A stretch of DNA of 64,000 nucleotides from assembly GCA_037189585.1 (NCBI GenBank), contig JBBCJA010000020.1, positions 124,001 to 188,000 on the forward strand, read 5' to 3'. Source of the stretch: JAEXNA01 sp037189585. GTDB lineage: Bacteria; Vulcanimicrobiota; Xenobia; Xenobiales; JADMJV01. Of this stretch, positions 45,443 to 53,581 are shown in pieces. A model generated the notes under the pieces. The model was given only the letters and a program-made list of their open reading frames with translations. It searched no databases and was not told where the DNA came from. Both the position numbers and the translations under genes were made by a program. Numbering within the stretch: position 1 is the first letter of the stretch; the number at the start of each line of letters is the position of its first letter.

Positions 45443-46441
45443 TTATCCAACTGGTCTTCGGCTTTTGCCCACCACTTCACCCACCCACAGTAGTGTCCGC
45501 ACTGGAGGTAGCGCGGCCCGCACGAGTTCCCAACGAGAGCCGTCGCGGCTGCCAAAGATGAACCCGTTGTCGGTGCCGGCGAAGTAAGCGCCGCCCCCCG
45601 ATTCCAAACAGGTGACGAGTCCACCTTCGGAAGCGGGAAGTTCGGCGCAGGCGAGTTTCCAGTGTCGGCCGCCGTCGTGGCTTAAAAACAAGACGGAAAG
45701 ACGCTCCGTGGGGTGCTTCACCGAAAGAAGCAGCCGATCCGGGTCGATTCCGTGCACGCAGAGCGCCTGGGCTTCGATGTAGGGCAGACCGTGATTGCAA
45801 AGGCGCCAGTTCTGACCGAGATCGTCGCTACGGTGAAATCCTAGAAAGTTGCAAGCGTACAGCCGTTCGGGCCGGTCGGGATGCAATCGGAGGTCGGAAA
45901 GCTGCTGAGACAGCCCGGCTTTCTGATTACGCCAGGTCCTCCCGCCGTCGCGCGAAACGATGATGCCTCCTGCCTGAATCCCTCCGATCAAGGTGTCGGG
46001 CAACTTGGGATGAGCGATCAGTCGAAAGAGCCGAGGGCGATGAGGCGGGTCGGGGTTGGTCCATCCGTTGGCGGTGGACAATCGGAAGGTCTCGCCGCTT
46101 GGGGCCCACTGGTTCCCGTTGTCCCTCGAGTCGAAGACAGCCGCCGGCGCGGTACCAGCATATATCTTCTGGTTGCGATGATCCAGGGTGATGGCGTGGA
46201 TGTCGGGGTAGGGGAGTCCTTTGTAGAGCGGGCGCCAGGCCGACCAATCGGCGGTGTAGCTAAGCATCCCTCGCTCGAGCGCGAGGTAGACCCCCCCTCG
46301 CTGGTCGGCGGCAAGCGCCGTGATGGAGCGTCCGTAATGTCCGTAGCCGACCATCTCCCACTCTTTCATGGGGCCCTGAGGTCGAAAAAGGAAAGCCCCG
46401 CTGGCGGTTCCGGCGGCCAGGTGACGCACACTGTCGAGCAT
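45443..46441 (-). CDS. Asp-box (BNR-like) beta-propeller protein 2
   Basis: 332 residues from ATG 46441; TTG 46453 is an alternative. It has the same layout as the neighbouring propeller, with SRDNGNQW, SRDGGRTW, SDDLGQNW and SHDGGRHW turns. The shared core DPPHRPRLFRLIAHPKLPDT (here) and EAPYRARVTSVICHSEHNGV (neighbour) supports paralogy. No signal peptide is seen. It lies upstream of the other propeller on minus and is divergent from the ABC uptake operon (76 bp), so the two units may share a control region. Role unknown. Confidence 0.78.
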   Translation of the reverse strand: MLDSVRHLAAGTASGAFLFRPQGPMKEWEMVGYGHYGRSITALAADQRGGVYLALERGMLSYTADWSAWRPLYKGLPYPDIHAITLDHRNQKIYAGTAPAAVFDSRDNGNQWAPSGETFRLSTANGWTNPDPPHRPRLFRLIAHPKLPDTLIGGIQAGGIIVSRDGGRTWRNQKAGLSQQLSDLRLHPDRPERLYACNFLGFHRSDDLGQNWRLCNHGLPYIEAQALCVHGIDPDRLLLSVKHPTERLSVLFLSHDGGRHWKLACAELPASEGGLVTCLESGGGAYFAGTDNGFIFGSRDGSRWELVRAALPPVRTLLWVGEVVGKSRRPVG

Positions 46442-46516
46442 ATCGAGGAACAATTCCGGATCGCGCTGGGACAGACCTTCGGAAGGTTTTCAGAAGCTCT
46501 TCTTTAAACCTCGCCC

Positions 46517-47608
46517 GTGCTCCGTCGACCTTTCCACCTGCTTGTGACTCTGAGTTGCCTTACCGTTTTGGGCTTACTCTCGGCCTGTCGCTCACCGTTC
46601 GCGGAGAAGGGGCCGCAGGTCGTGGTCTATACCCCCTTCCCCGAGATCACGGCTAAAGAGCTCAAACGAGCCTTCGAGAAAGAAACCGGTATAAAGGTGG
46701 TCATGGTGACCGAAGGAACCACCAAGGTGCGCGGCCTTTTGCGGGCTGAGAAGGATAATCCCCAGGCCGACGTGTGGTATGGCGGAGGCGGGATCATCCC
46801 GTTCATGAATCTGGCCGAGGAGGGTCTTCTAGAACCCTACGTCCCTAAGGGCTACGAAGACATGCCGGTGACGCGCGGAAACCTGATTCTGCGCGACCCG
46901 GAGTATCGCTGGGTAGGTTTAGCGGTCATCGCTCTCGGCTTCGCCTACAATCCCCAAGTTTTCGAGGCCAAAGGGATCCCTGTGCCGGCCACCTGGGACG
47001 ACCTGATCAAACCGATCTATAAGGGGAAGATCGAAATGTGGGATCCCGGCGTCAGTGGGACCGCGATGCTGTTTTTAGACTCCGTGCTGATACGCCACAT
47101 TCAAGAGGGTAAGGGCGAGGAAGCGGGCTGGGACTACCTCAAGGCATATTGGCAGAACCTCAAGGGCTACACCGTGGAGGGCAAGCCCGCCTTCAACGTG
47201 GCTCGCGGCGCATCGCCCATCGGCATTCACTTCGAGCATCAGGTCTTAGAGTTTATGGAAGAACAGGCCGGCGGTTCGGTGGCCGGCGGTAGCGACAATA
47301 TTCGCTGGACCCTTTTGCCCGACAGTCCGGTCTGTGTAGACGGGATCTGTCTCATCAAAAACGGCCCGAACCCCGAGAACGGAAAGAAGTTCATCGACTT
47401 CGTGATGTCCCCCGAAGGGCAGAAGATCGTCAATCGTTTCTTCTTCTCCATCGATCCCAAGATGCCGCCGCCGGAGGGAGTCAGCGACTGGAATTTGGAG
47501 AAGCTGACTCAGAGTGCTCAAAAGCTAGACCCAATCTGGATGTCGGAGAACGACGATAAGATTCGTAAACGTTGGCAGAACGAAATTGAGCAGATCCCCA
47601 AAGAGTAG
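46517..47608 (+). CDS. ABC transporter substrate-binding lipoprotein (iron/phosphonate-type)
   Basis: 363 residues from GTG 46517. A lipoprotein signal peptide runs to LSAC with lipidated Cys24. The mature part is a two-lobe periplasmic-binding fold: VVVYTPFPEITAKELKRAFE, DVWYGGGGIIPF, PATWDDLIKPIYKGKIEMWD and the MSPEGQKIVNRFFF end. This matches the Fe(III)/2-aminoethylphosphonate/thiamine-like group (AfuA/FutA/PhnS). The next two genes are the ATPase (14-bp gap) and a fused permease, so the set is a complete importer. Iron is the likeliest ligand but is not proven. Confidence 0.9.
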   Translation: MLRRPFHLLVTLSCLTVLGLLSACRSPFAEKGPQVVVYTPFPEITAKELKRAFEKETGIKVVMVTEGTTKVRGLLRAEKDNPQADVWYGGGGIIPFMNLAEEGLLEPYVPKGYEDMPVTRGNLILRDPEYRWVGLAVIALGFAYNPQVFEAKGIPVPATWDDLIKPIYKGKIEMWDPGVSGTAMLFLDSVLIRHIQEGKGEEAGWDYLKAYWQNLKGYTVEGKPAFNVARGASPIGIHFEHQVLEFMEEQAGGSVAGGSDNIRWTLLPDSPVCVDGICLIKNGPNPENGKKFIDFVMSPEGQKIVNRFFFSIDPKMPPPEGVSDWNLEKLTQSAQKLDPIWMSENDDKIRKRWQNEIEQIPKE

Positions 47609-47622
47609 AAGCAGGTGACCAG

Positions 47623-48759
47623 ATGACAGACAACGCCGCATCGCGAGCTCCCGTCGAGATCAAGGTGAGTAACTTGATCAAGGAGTTCGGCACGTCGCGA
47701 GCCGTCGACGACATCAATTTCCGGATCGCTCCGGGAGAGTTTTTCTCTCTGCTCGGCTCCTCGGGTTGTGGCAAGACCACCACGCTTCGTTGCATCGCCG
47801 GGCTTGAGCTTCCCACTTCGGGCTCTATCGAGTTTTCCGGGACCGACGTGGCTCAGGTTCCACCTCATTTGCGCGATTGCGGCATGGTCTTTCAGAACTA
47901 CGCCCTTTTCCCCCATATGACGGTGGCCGACAACGTGGCTTACGGCTTGATGGCGCGTCACTACCGAAAAGCGGAAGGCTTTTCCAAGCTCAAGTATCTC
48001 TACAAGACGGTCTTTTCGCTCCTGCCTAACGATGATCGAGCCAAGGTCGACGAGGCTCTGGCTATGGTGGAGCTCGCGGGCTACGGCGAAAGAAAGCCGC
48101 AGCAGCTCTCCGGTGGACAGCAGCAACGCGTGGCGCTGGCTCGCGCCCTGGTCACTCAGCCCAAAGTACTTCTTTTCGATGAGCCGCTGGGAGCGCTCGA
48201 CGCTAAATTGAGAGTGAAGATGCGAGAGGAGATCCGCGATATTCAAAAGCGCGCCGGCATCACCACTGTCTATGTGACCCACGACCAGGAGGAGGCGCTG
48301 GCCGTCTCGGATCGGATCGCGGTGATGAACAAGGGGATCATCGTCGGGATGGGGACTCCCTCGGAGATCTACAGCGCTCCGGGGTCCCGGTTCTTAGCCG
48401 ACTTCTTGGGCATGACCAATCTTTTCCCGGTCAAGGGAGTCTCCGGCGATAAGGAGTACGCCCTCGACGGCGGGGTCAAACTACGCGGTAGTGTCGACAC
48501 TTTAGACCAGGGGGCCCAACGTTGGCTGGTCCTACGACCGGATTCCCTCAATTTCGCAGCCTCTGAAGCCACCAACTCCATTGAGGGAACGCTGGTTCAC
48601 AAGCTTTTCATGGGGACTCTGGTGGAATATGTGGTTAGTGTCCCCTTCGGCCAGGTTCGAGTCTTGCGCCCTCGTTTTGAGCCTCAGCCTGAGGTCGCCG
48701 ATGGCGGGCAGGTGTTGCTGGCGATCGCGCCGGAAGAGCTTTTGGTGGTCACGGGGTGA
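47623..48759 (+). CDS. ABC importer ATPase (FbpC/PotA/PhnT-like)
   Basis: 378 residues. Walker A GSSGCGKTTTLR (45-56), Q-loop VFQNYALFPHM, signature LSGGQQQRVALARA, Walker B LLFDEPLGALD, H-loop YVTHDQEEA, and a C-terminal TOBE-like part that acts as a regulatory or dimer domain. About 25 extra residues between the Q-loop and the signature (HYRKAEGFSKLKYLYKTVFS and what follows) are unusual for the family. It overlaps the permease start by 4 bp (GTGA). Confidence 0.95.
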   Translation: MTDNAASRAPVEIKVSNLIKEFGTSRAVDDINFRIAPGEFFSLLGSSGCGKTTTLRCIAGLELPTSGSIEFSGTDVAQVPPHLRDCGMVFQNYALFPHMTVADNVAYGLMARHYRKAEGFSKLKYLYKTVFSLLPNDDRAKVDEALAMVELAGYGERKPQQLSGGQQQRVALARALVTQPKVLLFDEPLGALDAKLRVKMREEIRDIQKRAGITTVYVTHDQEEALAVSDRIAVMNKGIIVGMGTPSEIYSAPGSRFLADFLGMTNLFPVKGVSGDKEYALDGGVKLRGSVDTLDQGAQRWLVLRPDSLNFAASEATNSIEGTLVHKLFMGTLVEYVVSVPFGQVRVLRPRFEPQPEVADGGQVLLAIAPEELLVVTG

Positions 48760-50708
48760 AATTTTTTCGACTCTGTATCGCCCTACCGCTGGCGATCTTC
48801 CTTGCCATCTTTCTGGTCGTCCCGCTGACCGGCCTGATGCTGGCCGCTTTCGTGGGTGGGACCTCACCTTTACTGTCGTGGGCTTTTCACCTCGACTTTG
48901 GAGCCTTCGCGACGGCTCTTTCGAAAATTTCGCTAACCTACTTTGGCGAGTTCTTCACCGTCCCGCGCTACTACAAGGGGTTCTTTAACTCGGTCGGAGT
49001 GGCGCCGGTCATCATGAGCATGCTTTTCATCGGGGCTTTGCTGGCCGAACACCTGGCTTCCGACCTGGCCTGGAAGCGCCGGTTCCGTTGGGTCAAAGGG
49101 CCCGGGATGCTGGTCACCCTCGCTCTCATCTGCCTGATGGCCGCGACCCGCCCGTTGTGGGCGGCTCCGGGGAGCCTTTTCGAAAAGATTCTCGATGGGT
49201 CGTCGGTCAGTGTGCGTCTCCTTCAGGCCTGCGGTTACTGCCCTCTGGTCACTCTGGCCTCGATGGTGCTGGGCGTCGGCGTCGCCTTCTGTTTGCACAA
49301 CACCAACATGAAGGGGAAGGCGATCTTCGCCCTGCTGGTCATCGTACCGCTCTCCACCCCTCCGTTTTTAGGGGCTCTGGCCTTCAAGAACCTTCTGGGA
49401 GACTACGGGATCGTCACGCGTGCCCTGGAGGCTATCGGACTTTGGCAGCCCTTCAAGGGGCAGAGCGCGCTTTCCGCCGGCCTGGTCCAGTCCTTTCTCT
49501 TTTTCCCTTTCGTCACACTGACCACTCTGGCCGCGCTGGAGCGCTTCGATACCTCTCTGCCGGAAGCCTCGAGAGTTCTAGGCGGTTCGAAAACCTACGG
49601 ATTTCTCACCGCCACCTTGCCCACTTTGATGCCCGGGATTTTAGCCGGTGGATTTCTAGCTTTTATTCGCGCCTTCGGCGACTTCGCTACATTGCGGCTT
49701 CTCTTGCCCACTCAGTATCACATGATCGTGGTCGAGGCTTACCGAGATCTCTCCGGTAACACTTACTGGGGCGGCGCGACTATGCTCAGTACTTTGATGG
49801 TGGGCTCGATCCTCATTCTCTTGACTTTGCAAAAGTACGTGGTCGAGGGCGGCTCGTATCAGACTGTCACGGGACGCTCGGGTGCCAGAACCGCGTTGCC
49901 GGAGGAAAAACAGACGCTGGGCGATCGGTTGGCGCTTCTTTTTTGTTGTGGAGTCTTCTCCGTACCGCTGGCCTTTCTCGCCTCTACCTTCCTGGTTTCC
50001 ATGGCCCGGAACTGGGGTGCTGAAGTCGCGCCTAGCGAATTCACCCTGTCGCGCTATGTGGAGATCCTCAAAAGCCTCTTCGCCGAGGACTCCCCGTTGG
50101 TCAACTCCTTCTCGCTAGCCATACCCGGTTTGATCGGATGTCTTATTATGGCTTTCGGGGTGGCTTTTTTGATCGCTCGAGGAGGCGGGAAGACAGCGCA
50201 GGTTCTGGACTTCGTCACCGTTCTTCCGATGGTCGTGCCGGGCGTGGCCTTCGCCGTCGCCTTGATCGGCGTTTTCAACACTCCGCCTATCGAACTTCAT
50301 CGCACCCCGTATCTCGTTATCATCGCCTATATCGTCACCCGCGCGCCCTACGCGATCCGAACCATCCTGGCATCCTTTCAACAGATCGGAACTTCGATGG
50401 AGGAGGGGTCGCGCACCATGGGGGGCAGCGAGATCCTCACTCTGGCGCGGGTGACCGTGCCGTTGGTGCTGCCGGGTATTTTGGCGGGTGCCGCCATGGT
50501 CTTCATCTCGGCCATGCAAGACGTGGCCCTAACTCTTATGATCGCCCCCTCGGATTGGTATCCGACTTCGGTCTTCGCTTTTAAAGAGATCGAGTCGGGA
50601 CGGATCTACGAGGCCTCGGCCTACGGTATTGTGCTCTTTTTTATCATCGTGGTGCCCTACAGCCTGACTCATTTTTCCAAAAAGTTTGGAGCTAAAGCTG
50701 GACTGTGA
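48756..50708 (+). CDS. Fused double-permease ABC importer subunit
   Basis: 650 residues from GTG 48756. Two MetI-type permease halves lie in one chain, each with an EAA loop: EASRVLGGSKTYGFLTATLP in the first and EEGSRTMGGSEILTLARVTV in the second, and about twelve TM segments in total. This is the layout of FbpB/ThiP/PhnV-like proteins that form the whole pore. The stop overlaps the next start (GTGA), so the DUF1704 gene is co-translated although not a transporter part. It works with the binding protein at 46517 and the ATPase at 47623. Confidence 0.93.
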   Translation: MKFFRLCIALPLAIFLAIFLVVPLTGLMLAAFVGGTSPLLSWAFHLDFGAFATALSKISLTYFGEFFTVPRYYKGFFNSVGVAPVIMSMLFIGALLAEHLASDLAWKRRFRWVKGPGMLVTLALICLMAATRPLWAAPGSLFEKILDGSSVSVRLLQACGYCPLVTLASMVLGVGVAFCLHNTNMKGKAIFALLVIVPLSTPPFLGALAFKNLLGDYGIVTRALEAIGLWQPFKGQSALSAGLVQSFLFFPFVTLTTLAALERFDTSLPEASRVLGGSKTYGFLTATLPTLMPGILAGGFLAFIRAFGDFATLRLLLPTQYHMIVVEAYRDLSGNTYWGGATMLSTLMVGSILILLTLQKYVVEGGSYQTVTGRSGARTALPEEKQTLGDRLALLFCCGVFSVPLAFLASTFLVSMARNWGAEVAPSEFTLSRYVEILKSLFAEDSPLVNSFSLAIPGLIGCLIMAFGVAFLIARGGGKTAQVLDFVTVLPMVVPGVAFAVALIGVFNTPPIELHRTPYLVIIAYIVTRAPYAIRTILASFQQIGTSMEEGSRTMGGSEILTLARVTVPLVLPGILAGAAMVFISAMQDVALTLMIAPSDWYPTSVFAFKEIESGRIYEASAYGIVLFFIIVVPYSLTHFSKKFGAKAGL

Positions 50709-52594
50709 AGTCTGTCTGGGAGAGCGAGATCGTCGAGGCCGAATCCACCTGGGAATCAGGCCAGACTAGTCCGCTCTTTCTCAAACTTCCCGGCCAGGGG
50801 TTTCTCCGAGTCGATCGCCGGCTTCCCTTTCTCGCCCTGGTCCGCGTCCCCCCGGAGGACCCGGAGTCGTTCCCGCGCCTCTTGGGTAGCGCCGCCTCCT
50901 GCCTGGTCTGGGATTCGACGGCAATGGCGACCGTTGTGGAGCCGGAGGAGGTGGAGGCCCATCTGCAATGGCTGCTCCGCTGTCTGATTCGAAAGCTTCA
51001 GCCTCACTTTGGAGCCTTTTTGTTATTGGAGATGTGGCCCACCTCTTCTCCGGAAAGCGCCACGGTCTTGTTGCGAAAGCAAGACCGAGCTGAGGAGATG
51101 TGGCAGACCATCCAGATCCGACTTCCCACACTCGGCTTTTCCGAGAAGCTTACCTTGAACTTTGAGGACCCCAGCGCTCGCGACCCCTGGAATGGACCGC
51201 TCAGCGCCGACTGGGCTAGAAAGTACAAGGTTCACCAACTCGGACTGGCCTTACCGTTACTGTATCGGTCCTCCACCGGCCAACTTTTTCCCTCACTTTT
51301 TCGCGCCTATCGACGACGCCTCGATGTCATTCTCCGCCATATTTTCTTCGCTTTTATTATCGAGGACACATTGGAGCGGCCGGTCAGCTTTCAGGCTCTG
51401 GGAAGCCGCTCTATGGCCAAAGTGGTGTGGAAAGTCGATAGCGAGTTGGCCGCCGTGGCGAATAGCTTTTCCTTGTTGCTGGCCATCACCCCGATCAACG
51501 TGGAAAGAGCCTTCCAGGCCTTCGCTCGAAACGGATATCAAGGTAATCCCATCTGGGAATATCGCCCTTTGACGGTGGACCCGGCGCTACTCAAGGGTGA
51601 GCTTTTCCGCATCCCCGTCGAGCAGGTGGACGACCCTGTGTTCTACCGACTGTTCGAGCAAAAGCGTCGCCAACTCGAACTGAAGATCACCATGCTGGCC
51701 TATCGCCGAAGGCCGGATTTTCTCCACGCCAGTCTGTCCTTGTACGGCTCGGTCGAGCCCGAGCTGAAGGCGCTGGCAGAGAAGATCTTAAAAGAGGTCG
51801 AGAAGGCTCCCCACTCGACCGGAAACGAGAGATTTTTCACCGCTGAGGAGTTCGCCCAGCGGGCCCGCCGAGAGATTCGCTGGTACCGCCGGCTGGACAA
51901 AAGATTCGAGGCTGAGGTCAAGATTTTACCCGACATGGGGAGGGCGGTCATGTGCCAGGGAGGCAATCTCTTGGTTGGCGGTGAGGCCAAGATCTCTCCC
52001 TCTCGCCTGGAGGCCTTGATCCAGCACGAGGTCGGCATTCACCTGGTCACCAGCTACAACGGAAAGTGCCAACCGCTGCAGCAGTTGAGCGTCGGCTTGG
52101 CGGATTATCTCCCCTTTCAAGAGGGCATGGCTATCGTGGCCGAAGTCGCCATGGGAGGGCTCGACCGTGGAAGACTGAGACATCTGGCCGGAAGGGTCTT
52201 GGCGGTGGATTGTCTTTTGTCCGGCAAAAGCTTCGAGGAGACTTTCACCTATCTCAAGGAGAAGTACGACTTCCCTTTACGGGCGCTTTTCGAGATGGTG
52301 GCCCGGGTCTATCGCGGTGGAGGGTTCACCAAGGATTCCGTTTATCTGCGGGGCCTGGTCGAGACGCTGCGCCTAATTCCGGAGCAAGAGGATTTCGACG
52401 GCGTTTTCGCCGGCAAGATCGGATTCCACCACATCCCGTTGATTCGTGAGCTTCAGTCGCGCTCGGTTCTCAAGCCGGCCCCCTTTCGGCCACGCTTTTT
52501 GGTGCTAAAGTCGGCTCGAGAGCGGATCGCTCAGCTTCGCCAGGGGGCTAAGGTCACGGACCTTGTCGGGATCTCGGAGGGAACCGGAACTTAG
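50705..52594 (+). CDS. QEGLA-motif / DUF1704 (MATCAP-like) putative metallopeptidase
   Basis: 629 residues from GTG 50705 (GTGA overlap with the permease). The C-terminal half holds the family signature: HEVGIHLVTSYNGKCQPLQ (HEVGIH 441-446, an HExxxH zinc motif), then LSVGLADYLPFQEGMAIVAE (QEGMA 472-476, the 'QEGLA' motif). Eukaryotic relatives (MATCAP) are carboxypeptidases; the bacterial members are called flavohemoglobin-expression modulating. The last 90 bp overlap, tail to tail, a GshB-like ATP-grasp gene on the other strand; from memory, QEGLA genes often travel with glutathione-synthetase-like genes. Activity is inferred from motifs only. Confidence 0.9.
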   Translation: MKSVWESEIVEAESTWESGQTSPLFLKLPGQGFLRVDRRLPFLALVRVPPEDPESFPRLLGSAASCLVWDSTAMATVVEPEEVEAHLQWLLRCLIRKLQPHFGAFLLLEMWPTSSPESATVLLRKQDRAEEMWQTIQIRLPTLGFSEKLTLNFEDPSARDPWNGPLSADWARKYKVHQLGLALPLLYRSSTGQLFPSLFRAYRRRLDVILRHIFFAFIIEDTLERPVSFQALGSRSMAKVVWKVDSELAAVANSFSLLLAITPINVERAFQAFARNGYQGNPIWEYRPLTVDPALLKGELFRIPVEQVDDPVFYRLFEQKRRQLELKITMLAYRRRPDFLHASLSLYGSVEPELKALAEKILKEVEKAPHSTGNERFFTAEEFAQRARREIRWYRRLDKRFEAEVKILPDMGRAVMCQGGNLLVGGEAKISPSRLEALIQHEVGIHLVTSYNGKCQPLQQLSVGLADYLPFQEGMAIVAEVAMGGLDRGRLRHLAGRVLAVDCLLSGKSFEETFTYLKEKYDFPLRALFEMVARVYRGGGFTKDSVYLRGLVETLRLIPEQEDFDGVFAGKIGFHHIPLIRELQSRSVLKPAPFRPRFLVLKSARERIAQLRQGAKVTDLVGISEGTGT

Positions 52595-53581
52595 AACCTT
52601 GCGCTCGAGAGCTTCGATCACCGCGCCGGAGAAATTGACCCCTTCGAGCTGCTCCATTCCGCCGAGTCCACCGGGACAAAAGACGTTGATCTCCATTAAC
52701 TTGTTGCCGACGATGTCGAGTCCGACCAAAAACATCCCGTCGGCGACAAGCTTTGGTTTCACCGCTTCGGCCACGGCCAGCATCTTGTCGTCGACCTCCA
52801 CGCCTTCCATTACCCCGCCGACGTGCATGTTGGAACGGATGTCGTCGCCCGTGCGGCGGCGTCGGAAGGCGGCGTAGCGACCTTTGACCTTCAACGGCTC
52901 GCCATCCATCAGAAAGAGTCGAACGTCCCCCTCTTTAGCGGCGGTCAAGTAGTGCTGGGCTATCAGATAGCCGGTGTCGGCCAACGATTCGACCAGTTGG
53001 TTCAGGTTGACCGGACTCTTTTTCTTCACGATGAAGACCCGATCTCCACCGCTGCCTTGTAGAGGTTTGAGGATCATATCGCCCTTGAGGCTCTCGGCGA
53101 ACTCTCTCACCTCTTTGAGGCTGCGCGTGATCAGGGTCTTGGGCCGTATCGCGGCGGGAAAACCCTGGAGGTACAGCTTGTTCGAGGCGCGAGAGAGACC
53201 ATCGGGATCGTTTAAGACCATGACTCCATTTTGCATTGCCAGACGACCGAACAGCACTCCCATGCCCTGGGCCCAGTGGCGGTCGGAACCGTGTTTGGCG
53301 GGGTTGTCCCGGAGAAAGAGTAGGTCAGCTTCGTCGACGGGGATCCTCTCGGGAGTGCAGCCGGTGAGGACATCCTTGAGGTAGACGTCGTTGGAGATGT
53401 ACCGTTGTTTGGGCGCTTTGCGCGCCTCCACCCAGAGGCGATTGGTCAGGTCATAGCTAAAGGAGCCGGGTTGGGTGAACCAGACCTGGTGACCACGGAT
53501 AGTGGCTTCCCGGGCCAGTCGAATGGTGGTGTGTTTGGCCTGTTTCTTCTCGAAATCCGTGACAAGAAAGATGAAGTTCAT
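52505..53581 (-). CDS. Glutathione-synthetase-like ATP-grasp enzyme
   Basis: 358 residues. GshB features are the N-terminal MNFIFLVTDFEKKQAKHTTI, ATP loop DMILKPLQGSGGDRVFIVKK, GDVRLFLMDGEPLKVKGRY, and the metal-binding end MEINVFCPGGLGGMEQLEGV. The enzyme probably ligates a glycine-like amine to a dipeptide-like acid, but without a GshA neighbour glutathione itself is uncertain. It starts inside the kinase stop (ATGA overlap), so it is coupled to that gene. Its 3' end overlaps the convergent QEGLA gene by 90 bp, which is unusually long. Confidence 0.85.
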   Translation of the reverse strand: MNFIFLVTDFEKKQAKHTTIRLAREATIRGHQVWFTQPGSFSYDLTNRLWVEARKAPKQRYISNDVYLKDVLTGCTPERIPVDEADLLFLRDNPAKHGSDRHWAQGMGVLFGRLAMQNGVMVLNDPDGLSRASNKLYLQGFPAAIRPKTLITRSLKEVREFAESLKGDMILKPLQGSGGDRVFIVKKKSPVNLNQLVESLADTGYLIAQHYLTAAKEGDVRLFLMDGEPLKVKGRYAAFRRRRTGDDIRSNMHVGGVMEGVEVDDKMLAVAEAVKPKLVADGMFLVGLDIVGNKLMEINVFCPGGLGGMEQLEGVNFSGAVIEALERKVLSSGSLRDPDKVRDLSPLAKLSDPLSSRL

